Assembly (NCBI GenBank): GCA_964484185.1
Contig: CAZAEQ010000037.1
Span: forward strand, 1 to 41,694
DNA from: F1-120-MAGs238 sp964484185
Lineage (GTDB): Bacteria; Planctomycetota; Phycisphaerae; Phycisphaerales; UBA1924
Direction of reading: 5' to 3'
DNA: 41,694 nt
Positions 15,695-23,009 of the stretch are shown in pieces. Position 1 is the stretch's first letter. Each line of letters opens with the position of its first letter. Under the pieces are notes generated by a model, which searched no databases, was not told the origin of the DNA, and worked only from the letters and a program-made list of their open reading frames with translations. Position numbers and translations under genes: made by a program.

Positions 15695-17659
15695 TCAAAA
15701 ATCCTTTTCCGAGGGTATGGGCATATCCGCAATCGGCGGCGGCGGGGGACCATCCTTTTCCATCACCACGATTACTCTTCCGGACACTATTTTAACAATT
15801 CGCACCGTCGCTCCGGCAGATACAAATCCAAGTTCCACACTTGCATCAATGACCTGATTTCCAATCTCAACAGTTCCCGTTGGGCGCAGAGATGAGATAG
15901 CCGTGCCCACTGCCCCCACGCAGATATCTGACTCGTCGCCAAGCTTCATCGCCGGGACTTGCAGGTCTACCCCTTCTTCCTCGAGTTGATCCGGGTTTGG
16001 CAGGATCATGCGCTTCAATAGCGGCATACTTCCAAAATATCGGCCCAGGAAGAACATAGCCAGAAGCGCGGTCCCCATCGACAGCACAACAGTGGCCAGG
16101 CCCAGAGAAATATCCTGCCCCATGGAATTGCCGGGAATCTTGCCGCCGGTGGGCACGAAAGTTCCGACAAGCCCGCCAAAGAGAAGTATAAAGCCCAGCA
16201 ATCCTGGGATCATCGTGCCAGGTATAACGAATAGCTCGATGCCAATACACACAAGTCCTGCAAGAATCGCCGCCGCGGCCCACCAGGTTGCAAACCCTGT
16301 GAGAAGTGGTGGTGCGATGAGCAGGACGAGTGCCAGGCCACCGATAATTCCGGGAACAAAGAGACCAGGATGAGCGCCTTCGATGAAGATCCCAACCAGA
16401 AATATCACGATCAGGATGCCGCGAACTATGGGGTTACTCAAGAATCCGATCGAGTCTTCAACCCATGATTGATCGAGTCGTGTGATAGTCAGTGCTGAGA
16501 AATATGCCTTGAGATCGGCATCAGTTCGAATCGGTTCGAGCACGTTCGATGAATTCACGTTTTCAGCAAATCCGAAGTATGCCATTTCCTGTGCATTGAA
16601 CACCAGTGGGCCGGTTCCCGCTGAAACCTTGCCAATAAACCGCCATTTTCCGCGGTCCAGCAGCGACAACTTTGGCCGCAGACTTGGGACGCTGAGCAGT
16701 CCTTCGCCCGCATCGCCCACAGTCGCGGCGGTCTTTTGAGCGGCTGGAGATGCACCGACAAATGAAATATCGCCGGGAGCAGGAGGCGTTGTCGCAGGGT
16801 CTGTAGCAGCGGGAGCATCAACTCCCGGCGGCGGTGGCAGGTTCACCGGAGGCGCACGCGGCGGCAAATTCTGCCGCGAAACTGAGCTTGCTCCCGCGAG
16901 CATCGGCGTGCCATCCATTGGCAGATCCGGGAATAGCATCCTGAATTCCGCGCTGGTGACGCACATGCGCTGGCCCGTTGCAGTGTTCTCAACTTCCCAA
17001 AGTTCTGCATCTGAAACAATGATTCCCTGCACCAGCAGTTCATCGTAAACATACTGACCGGCGGCACGGTTTCGGCGCTGCGCTGAATCCACCACCGACC
17101 CAATCAAGGGCGGCAGGATCTTCATCAACATGTCTTTGTCGACCGACTGCATTCCCATCGGCCCAGCTGCAATTGGCTTGGCATCTCCCATGGAAACCGG
17201 ATCGCTGACAATGATCTCGTTGCATGCCAGCGCGACAAGTGCGCCACCTGAGTAAGCCTGTGTGTTGATCCATGCGACGGTGCGGATGGGTGATTGTTTG
17301 ATCGTGGAACAGATGTCGAGCACTGCGCCGACTTCGCCGCCGGGAGTGTCGAGTTCAATAACTATCAGATCGGCGCCGCCTGCCTGAGCCTCGTTGAATC
17401 GGCGCGAGACCGAATTTGCGGTCACTCGATCAATGGGGTCGTGAATCGTGATGATGACGATGTTCTTGGCGAGGCGAGATGCTGGCACGGCCTTTATGCT
17501 CGAGGCCACGGGCGGGGTCGCTGGACCGCCAGGCGTCGCGGATTGCGCTACTGCGCCAAATCCAATGACGACTGCCACAGCGCACAGGACGATCCGAACA
17601 AAAGCTCGCATAAAAGCCCGGCTGGCCCCGCGATAATGAGAAGCAGTTCTATTCGCCAT
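15695..17659 (-). CDS. Long NfeD protein with ClpP-like serine protease domain
   Basis: The product has 654 residues. A signal or anchor segment (about 18-40) is followed by a ClpP-class protease domain (about 65-250). It contains IELDTPGGEVGA and a nucleophile loop INTQAYSGGALVALAC; relatives use a Ser-Lys pair, and Lys in DKDMLMKILPP is a candidate base. A Pro-rich linker follows. Four to five membrane helices (about 405-540) and an NfeD OB domain (LRPTGTVEIGNQVIDASVE) complete the NfeD1b layout. Such proteins cleave membrane-associated substrates, including stomatin tails in archaea. An ATG at 17611 would give a tighter signal peptide; neither start has a clear ribosome-binding site. First gene of the nfeD-nfeD-floA operon. 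Confidence 0.9.
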   Translation of the reverse strand: MANRTASHYRGASRAFMRAFVRIVLCAVAVVIGFGAVAQSATPGGPATPPVASSIKAVPASRLAKNIVIITIHDPIDRVTANSVSRRFNEAQAGGADLIVIELDTPGGEVGAVLDICSTIKQSPIRTVAWINTQAYSGGALVALACNEIIVSDPVSMGDAKPIAAGPMGMQSVDKDMLMKILPPLIGSVVDSAQRRNRAAGQYVYDELLVQGIIVSDAELWEVENTATGQRMCVTSAEFRMLFPDLPMDGTPMLAGASSVSRQNLPPRAPPVNLPPPPGVDAPAATDPATTPPAPGDISFVGASPAAQKTAATVGDAGEGLLSVPSLRPKLSLLDRGKWRFIGKVSAGTGPLVFNAQEMAYFGFAENVNSSNVLEPIRTDADLKAYFSALTITRLDQSWVEDSIGFLSNPIVRGILIVIFLVGIFIEGAHPGLFVPGIIGGLALVLLIAPPLLTGFATWWAAAAILAGLVCIGIELFVIPGTMIPGLLGFILLFGGLVGTFVPTGGKIPGNSMGQDISLGLATVVLSMGTALLAMFFLGRYFGSMPLLKRMILPNPDQLEEEGVDLQVPAMKLGDESDICVGAVGTAISSLRPTGTVEIGNQVIDASVELGFVSAGATVRIVKIVSGRVIVVMEKDGPPPPPIADMPIPSEKDF

Positions 17660-17808
17660 ACAAACAAGTGTACGTTCGCTCGAAGGCCTCCTGTTCCGGG
17701 TCTCTTTTGCCGATGAACAAGGTCTCGGAGCACAGAAACCGGTTTTGGGAAGCCTGAATCACGTCCGATCACGTCCGCAAAGAAGCAGATTTCCGTAAAA
17801 CCCGAACC

Positions 17809-17814
17809 TATACT
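17809..17814 (+). promoter_or_regulatory. Probable -10 element of tRNA-Ala
   Basis: TATACT ends 12 bases before the first base of the tRNA, a suitable distance for a short leader. No convincing -35 element lies 17 bases upstream (CAGATT at 17786-17791). Confidence 0.4.
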
Positions 17815-17826
17815 CCGGACCCAAAC

Positions 17827-17899
17827 GGGGCGGTAACTCAATTGGTAGAGTGCTACCTTTGCAAGGTAGAAGTCGAGGGTTCGAATCCCTTCCGCTCCA
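17827..17899 (+). tRNA. tRNA-Ala(UGC)
   Basis: This is a 73-base cloverleaf. The acceptor arms GGGGCGG and CCGCTCC pair over seven positions, including the G3-U70 wobble that alanyl-tRNA synthetase recognises. The D arm is ACTC/GAGT. The anticodon stem CTACC/GGTAG encloses the loop TTTGCAA with anticodon TGC. The T arm is GAGGG-TTCGAAT-CCCTT. The base at position 73 is A and the CCA end is not encoded. It is a single gene, not part of an rRNA spacer. Confidence 0.97.
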
Positions 17900-17975
17900 C
17901 TTTCTTTTTCTGGCTTTGACCGCGATCGTCAAGCTTTTCGCAGTGCCTTTTGGCACCCTGCAACACTTTCCAAGT

Positions 17976-20312
17976 TCACGCCGACCGCTCAATCCGTCGC
18001 GCCGGACTTCCACCCGGATACACCACGCGGCCATGGTAAATACTCGTCACCGTGCGGCTCACAGATTCCACGATCAGGTTCAGGTCTTTCAGCGTCAAGT
18101 CACAATCATCAAACTGTCCATCGAGCAGGCGTTTGCTGGCAATCGTGCGAACAAGGGCCTCGATGCGGCTGGGTGTGGGCTCGGTGAGCGTGCGTGTTGC
18201 ACTTTCCACCGCATCTGAAATCATCAGAATCGCGGCCTCGCGCGTGACCGGCTTGGGGCCTGGATAGCGATATTCAAACTCCTCGGGAATATGCGTGTCA
18301 TCGGGCTCTTGCGGGTTCTTCTCGTGCTGGCGGCTGGATTCATCTTTGGCAAGTTGCTTGGCTCGGTGAAAGAAGAACTCGACGAGTGTCGTGCCGTGAT
18401 GGCTCTCGATAAAGTGCCGAAGCTGGCGCGGCACACCAAACTCGCGCGCAAGTTCAACGCCATCCTTCACATGCCCGACGATCAAAAGCAGCGACATCGC
18501 GGGATTGAGCTTCTCGTGCTTGTTGGGTCCGCCGAGTTGATTCTCAACAAAGTACTCCGGCTTATTCATCTTTCCGCAGTCGTGGTAGAGCGCACCGACG
18601 TACGTCAGCAGGCTGTCAGCCTTAATCGCTTCCGCCGCGGCCTCCGCGATCGATGCGACATTGAGCGAGTGGTTGTAGGTACCAGGAGCGCGAATCTGCA
18701 ATTCACGCAAGAGCGGCTGCTTGGGATCGCGCAGCTCAATCAGTGTCATCGAAGTCACAACATCAAAGCCGCGTTCGATCAATGGCAGAATAAAGAGTGT
18801 GACGCCGCCCAGTACCAGCATCGCCAGGCACACCCAGCCAGCATCGGTGAAAAGCTGCATGAGACTAAACGTGTTAATCGGGCGCTCGATGAGGCCGATC
18901 AGCACTGTGACAATTCCCACAACCAGGCTGATCGTGACAGACATGCGAATGACCGATGTTCGATCACGTACTTCGCGAAGCTGCCAGATGGCCGTTGCAA
19001 CACCAGAAATGATGCATGCAAATGCGCCTGCATCCTGATCAAGCGCGATACAGACCAGCAACCCGTGAAGCACCCCGAATGCGAGGCCGACGCGCTGTTC
19101 ATACGCAATCGCCACGACGATCGATGCAAACACGGTCGGGGCCACAACTGAAATCGGCGCCAGCGCGGGGTTGGCGACGGTGAGGATGACAGCGACAAAA
19201 AGCAACGTCGCAAGCATGACAGCCATGCCCAGCATGCGTGCCCCGTCACGTCTCAGTCGCGGCACAAAAAGCGCCGCATACGCCGCGATTGCCAGTGCAA
19301 TTCCGCCAACCAGAATGCTCAGCCCGACAGCTCGTAAAGCTCGTTTCTTGAAGTCCAGCTGACCTTCATACTCTCGAATCTCAGTTCGATAGAGATCGAG
19401 TTGGGGCTGCGAGAGCACATCTCCAACCTTGAAGATCACCTGTCCGGGCGGATTGGTTCGATAGACCTGGCCGACGCGTTCGGCCGCGATGTTCTGATCG
19501 AGCAATGTCGTCGCCTCGTCAAACCGAAACGTCGGCTTGGCGCCAGTCGTCAGGAACGAAACAACAGCTTCGCGGATCGGCGGCATGAAGCCCGCATCGC
19601 GCGCGATGATGTTGGCAAATTCCCGCAATCGGGCTGCGTCGTCGACGTTGACAAGCTCGCCGCGGGGTACGGGAAAAGTGCGATCTCCGATGATGAGGCG
19701 GACTCGACTGTGGCGGCCTTCCTGTGTGGATTTCTGCCACGCATCAAAGTTGAGGAGCGGACGAGACTCAAGCTGCGCGATTGCAGACTCTACCTTGTTT
19801 TTCCACGAATCAGTTGGTTCTGTGCCGTTCATTTCGCTCTGAAGCGCGATGAGCTGGTCGTGTGTGAGTTGGAATTTTTCACGCACTGATTCGTCAAGCG
19901 ATGAGAGATCCGGAACTCCGGCGACAGTGATCGGGAGGTTGTCAAGACTGCCCCGGATTTCATCGAGTCGATTCGTATCCGCTATGTATACTCGCGGCGT
20001 CTGCGCTTTGATTGTCTCTCTCGCCTGTTCGGTTGCGGCCAGATCAATGCTAGAGATTTGCGTGCGAACCACGTGCGTCTGAGTCATGATCCGTCCAACC
20101 GCAACAAGCGGGCGCTGGCGCGACCAGTTTGCGATAAACGTGCACACCACAGCGAACGCGATTCCGACGATGACTGCGACGACAAGCTGCTGCGAGCTCA
20201 TCGCTACAAACAAGCGACCGATCCAGCCCAGTGCGCCGCCATCAAGCCAGCGTCGGGCTCGAATGCCCTCAGCAAGATCGCCGACTCGAGATGGGCCGTC
20301 TTTGGCTGGCAC
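17976..20312 (-). CDS. 7TM-HD phosphodiesterase, PgpH-like
   Basis: The product has 778 residues. TM1 is at about 42-62, an extracellular 7TMR-HDED-type domain at about 65-320, seven helices between about 325 and 512, and a cytoplasmic HD domain from about 540. Metal ligands are visible: His548 (TYNHSLN), His577-Asp578 (LYHDCGKMNKPEYF), His638/His639 (ESHHG) and Asp700 (ISDAVES). Characterised members (Listeria PgpH) hydrolyse cyclic di-AMP, so this is a probable nucleotide second-messenger phosphodiesterase; the nucleotide is not proven. It starts at a GTG that overlaps the phoH-like stop by one base (TAGTG). A ybeY gene, often next in this cluster, is absent; tRNA-Ala follows. Confidence 0.9.
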   Translation of the reverse strand: MPAKDGPSRVGDLAEGIRARRWLDGGALGWIGRLFVAMSSQQLVVAVIVGIAFAVVCTFIANWSRQRPLVAVGRIMTQTHVVRTQISSIDLAATEQARETIKAQTPRVYIADTNRLDEIRGSLDNLPITVAGVPDLSSLDESVREKFQLTHDQLIALQSEMNGTEPTDSWKNKVESAIAQLESRPLLNFDAWQKSTQEGRHSRVRLIIGDRTFPVPRGELVNVDDAARLREFANIIARDAGFMPPIREAVVSFLTTGAKPTFRFDEATTLLDQNIAAERVGQVYRTNPPGQVIFKVGDVLSQPQLDLYRTEIREYEGQLDFKKRALRAVGLSILVGGIALAIAAYAALFVPRLRRDGARMLGMAVMLATLLFVAVILTVANPALAPISVVAPTVFASIVVAIAYEQRVGLAFGVLHGLLVCIALDQDAGAFACIISGVATAIWQLREVRDRTSVIRMSVTISLVVGIVTVLIGLIERPINTFSLMQLFTDAGWVCLAMLVLGGVTLFILPLIERGFDVVTSMTLIELRDPKQPLLRELQIRAPGTYNHSLNVASIAEAAAEAIKADSLLTYVGALYHDCGKMNKPEYFVENQLGGPNKHEKLNPAMSLLLIVGHVKDGVELAREFGVPRQLRHFIESHHGTTLVEFFFHRAKQLAKDESSRQHEKNPQEPDDTHIPEEFEYRYPGPKPVTREAAILMISDAVESATRTLTEPTPSRIEALVRTIASKRLLDGQFDDCDLTLKDLNLIVESVSRTVTSIYHGRVVYPGGSPARRIERSA

Positions 20313-21334
20313 TAGCGATCTTGCTCCGGTTGATCAGGGTCAAATGTCTGTCCGATGCGAGGCTTTTCTTCGTATGCCTCAATGATGCGCTGCACAATCG
20401 GGTGGCGGACTACATCTTTCTTTTCAAGTTGGATGATGGAGATGCCGCGGGTATCGCGGAGTCGGTGTGCGGCGTCGATAAGGCCGCAATCTCTCGGGTT
20501 ATCGAGGTCAATCTGCGTGACATCGCCTGTGACGATCATTTTGGAACCATGACCCAGTCGTGTGAGGAACATCTTCATCTGCGACTTGGTGCTATTTTGA
20601 GCCTCGTCAAGAATGATGCAGGCGTTGTTGAGCGTGCGGCCGCGCATGTAAGCAAGTGGTGCGACTTCGATCACATCGTTTTCCATAAAACGCTGGATCG
20701 TCGCAAAGTCCATCATGTCATTCAGGCCATCGAGCAGAGGGCGGAGGTAGGGGTTGACCTTGGCCTGCAAATCGCCGGGAAGGAAGCCAAGTTTCTCACC
20801 GGCTTCAACAGCGGGCCGAACGAGCAGAATCTTGGCAACGCGATCGGTCTTGAGCAGGTGGACTGCGGCCGCGACCGCAAGGTAGGTTTTGCCGGTGCCG
20901 GCAGGTCCGATCGCAAAGACCACATCGTGATCGCGAATCGCCTGCATATAGATGTCTTGATTCGGAGTGCGGGGCTTGATCGCGCGGCCGCCGGAGTAGA
21001 CATTCAGCGAGCCATCCCAATGCCCAGTTTGACGTTCCTGTGAGATTTCGGGCATCGCATCTTTTTCGCGCTCAACGCGGGAAGTTTCCTGGCTGATGAG
21101 ATCGAGCATCTCGGAACGTTCAAGCTCTCGTTCATTTTCGGCCGATGCGGCCAGGCGTGAGAGGATGTTGCGTGCGGCGACAACGGCGGGACGCTCGCCT
21201 TTGACAACGACAATGCCATCGCGAGCAATGATCGCGACACCAAGCGTCTCGCGGATCATTTTGAGATTGCGTTCAAAGGTGCCTAAGACGCCGGTGCGCT
21301 CGCTGCCTGTGGGTACTTTGACTGTAATTTCCAA
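20312..21334 (-). CDS. PhoH-like ATPase (YbeZ/PhoL)
   Basis: The product has 340 residues. An N-terminal KH-like region (about 1-65) precedes the PhoH NTPase core: Walker A GPAGTGKT at 143-150, Walker B in ACIILDEAQNST near 233-243, and the family strings RPAVEAGEKLGFLPGD and MIVTGDVTQIDL. PhoH-like proteins bind RNA and are linked to rRNA maturation with YbeY. The gene overlaps the 7TM-HD gene by one base, the usual order. It is divergent from a lipoprotein gene, with 100 bases in between that must hold both promoters. Confidence 0.93.
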   Translation of the reverse strand: MEITVKVPTGSERTGVLGTFERNLKMIRETLGVAIIARDGIVVVKGERPAVVAARNILSRLAASAENERELERSEMLDLISQETSRVEREKDAMPEISQERQTGHWDGSLNVYSGGRAIKPRTPNQDIYMQAIRDHDVVFAIGPAGTGKTYLAVAAAVHLLKTDRVAKILLVRPAVEAGEKLGFLPGDLQAKVNPYLRPLLDGLNDMMDFATIQRFMENDVIEVAPLAYMRGRTLNNACIILDEAQNSTKSQMKMFLTRLGHGSKMIVTGDVTQIDLDNPRDCGLIDAAHRLRDTRGISIIQLEKKDVVRHPIVQRIIEAYEEKPRIGQTFDPDQPEQDR

Positions 21335-21434
21335 CCTGTGAAGGCTCCAAAAGTGGCGGGTATGGCTAATAGAGTGTACCTTGTGGAGATCGGCTCAAAG
21401 ATAGGGCCAAGGCGAACGATTGTGGACCGATAAC

Positions 21435-21866
21435 ATGAAATGGACCTGCAAACGTTTTACTAACATGATCTGGGTAGCTGGTTTCAGCGCGGCGATTGTG
21501 ATCTCCGGATGCGGTCTTTCGCGCCCAGCACTCACCGCGCGAGATATCAACCCTGATCTAGCGGCAGGGAAATGGCAACATGTTCCCGCGGCAATTCAGG
21601 CGGCGGTGGGGCCCAACGAATTCGCAGTACTTAGCGATGATTTTTCGGATGCCGCCGATACCGCGACCTTCCAGTTGCAAGGAGTTCACGGCCTGCAGGG
21701 TGAAATAGTGGTTAAGAACAAAGGTGAGAATATCGAGGTTGCGGCGAGCGTCCAAACGAATCTGCGAAAGACCGAGATCGAGCGAATGCTGACGCGGGAT
21801 GTGAAGTTCCGCTTGGGACAGTTGGTCGAAAAAGGCTGGGCTCCACTGCCAGCATCGTGGGAATAA
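21435..21866 (+). CDS. Small lipoprotein of unknown function
   Basis: The product has 143 residues from the ATG at 21435. A TTG at 21420 in the same frame would add five residues. The signal peptide (KRFTNMIWVAGFSAAIV) ends in the lipobox ISGC, making Cys26 the lipidated residue. The mature part is about 118 residues, mixed alpha-beta, with no family I can name. It lies divergent from the phoH-like gene and upstream of a second lipoprotein gene. Confidence 0.7.
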   Translation: MKWTCKRFTNMIWVAGFSAAIVISGCGLSRPALTARDINPDLAAGKWQHVPAAIQAAVGPNEFAVLSDDFSDAADTATFQLQGVHGLQGEIVVKNKGENIEVAASVQTNLRKTEIERMLTRDVKFRLGQLVEKGWAPLPASWE

Positions 21867-21904
21867 AAAAACAGTGCCGATCTCCCACACGGGGACCGGC
21901 ACTG
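21864..21904 (-). terminator. Hairpin with T-run on the minus strand, no matching gene
   Basis: Arms CAGTGCCG (21872-21879) and CGGCACTG (21897-21904) enclose a second stem TCCC/GGGA around ACAC. On the minus strand the hairpin is followed by seven T residues, the form of an intrinsic terminator. No minus-strand gene lies upstream of it within 2 kb. On the plus strand it begins right after the lipoprotein stop and lacks a T-run. Confidence 0.5.
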
Positions 21905-22042
21905 GTGGTAGAGGCAACGGTTGTAGTTCGATACGCCAAGATAATTCGGCGTCGCCCGAAACACAAGCAAGATTCCCGAATCAGCACGAAATGTCACAGT
22001 TTCAAGAGGTTCGCGGACTATCCAGACTCGTATGCTTATCGG

Positions 22043-22414
22043 ATGAAAGCCATTCTTCTCGGCGCATTGTTATTGATCACCACAGGGTGCGCAACTTCAC
22101 GACTGGATCAGCTTCGAAGCAAGTCCGATCGAGTTGAAACTGCGCTGAAGGTCGAGCAGACCAAAGTGCTTTCTTTGAACGAACCAATGCGGCAGCAGCG
22201 ACTCGCACATCTCAGTACATTGCGAGGAACTCTCTCTGCTGCCAACGTTGGTCTCGGCGCTGCACGCTACCTGCCAGATGAAGACCGAGAACTTGCATAC
22301 GACGTGCTCGATGAGGTGTATGGGACAATCGACTGGAATATTCCGCTCGGCAGCGGCCAGCCTCTGAAGCCCCTGCCCAGCCAGTTCAGTAATGGTGTAT
22401 TGAAACTGCGCTGA
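22043..22414 (+). CDS. Small lipoprotein of unknown function
   Basis: The product has 123 residues from the ATG at 22043. The signal peptide KAILLGALLLI ends in the lipobox TTGC (Cys16). The mature part is mainly helical with many charged residues (SRLDQLRSKSDRVETALKVE) and ends in a short beta segment. I recognise no family. The frame is open for 62 more codons upstream, but that part is basic, lacks a signal sequence and runs through the hairpin at 21872, so I reject it. No strong ribosome-binding site is visible. Confidence 0.65.
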   Translation: MKAILLGALLLITTGCATSRLDQLRSKSDRVETALKVEQTKVLSLNEPMRQQRLAHLSTLRGTLSAANVGLGAARYLPDEDRELAYDVLDEVYGTIDWNIPLGSGQPLKPLPSQFSNGVLKLR

Positions 22415-22596
22415 TTTCCGCGGCGAATCTCCAAATCTGGCGAGAGCAACTTCGGGTGTGGTCGTATTCGAGCTGCCATCTTTAGTAGTGCGACAGGCCA
22501 TCTGAATTGGAGTTGATTCAGCTGTCGCCGCCGCAGAGACTGAGTTTCTCCCAGAAGCCGCGGCATGAAACCGCGAACGCATTTTCCCTCTAAACT

Positions 22597-22628
22597 ACAT
22601 GCCCGGCGGCGAAAGCCATCGGGCATGT
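22597..22628 (+). repeat. Long hairpin with GAAA tetraloop in the leader of the DUF4177 gene
   Basis: Perfect nine-base arms ACATGCCCG and CGGGCATGT flank an inner GGC-GAAA-GCC stem-loop separated by a 2x2 internal loop. It ends 28 bases before the ATG at 22657. A weak T-rich stretch (TTTCGCTT) follows, so it may be a terminator of the upstream lipoprotein transcript or a leader structure. Confidence 0.6.
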
Positions 22629-22656
22629 TTCGCTTGTCCTACCGGGAGTCAGAAAA

Positions 22657-22881
22657 ATGCAGTGGGAGTATTACACACACAAGGTCGAGGCGCAGGGGTT
22701 CATGGGTGGCCATGTTGATGTCAACAAGATCGACAAAGAACTAAACGAGCTCGGCCTTGATGGATGGGAATTGGTTGCAGTGTGCGACACGAACGGTTTT
22801 GAAGGCAGCTCGCGGTATGTTCTATTTACATTCAAGCGACCCATGCGTCAGTCTGGTCACCCTGGTGAAGTTCGCAAATAG
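22657..22881 (+). CDS. DUF4177-like small protein
   Basis: The product has 74 residues and begins MQWEYYTHKVEAQGF. The pattern of an early aromatic-Glu-Tyr strand, a helix DKELNELGLDGWELVAVC and a closing strand RYVLFTFKRP is the DUF4177 layout (a small alpha-beta protein of unknown role). It has no signal peptide and no membrane helix. The gene lies downstream of a hairpin and 128 bases upstream of the trehalose pair in the same direction. Cotranscription with that pair cannot be decided. Confidence 0.78.
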   Translation: MQWEYYTHKVEAQGFMGGHVDVNKIDKELNELGLDGWELVAVCDTNGFEGSSRYVLFTFKRPMRQSGHPGEVRK

Positions 22882-23009
22882 GGGAAGTGTTCCCTAGTCG
22901 TTGTTTTTGCTGGCTTTCTGCATTACTTCCATGTCTCAATTGGCTGATTGTTGTATTGTCCTTACAGTCGCTTGGATGTCTTTGATGGGGGGCCAGAGGA
23001 GACATTGAC

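Noticed and set aside
18291..19151. 286-codon open frame opposite the 7TM-HD gene
   Set aside because: It is the antisense image of a well-supported gene, without motifs or ribosome-binding site.
20231..21043. 270-codon plus-strand frame opposite the phoH-like gene
   Set aside because: The phoH-like gene has intact Walker motifs on the other strand; this frame has no recognisable domain.
21857..22042. 62-codon extension of the lipoprotein at 22043
   Set aside because: It would place a basic segment ahead of a perfect lipoprotein signal and runs through a strong hairpin.
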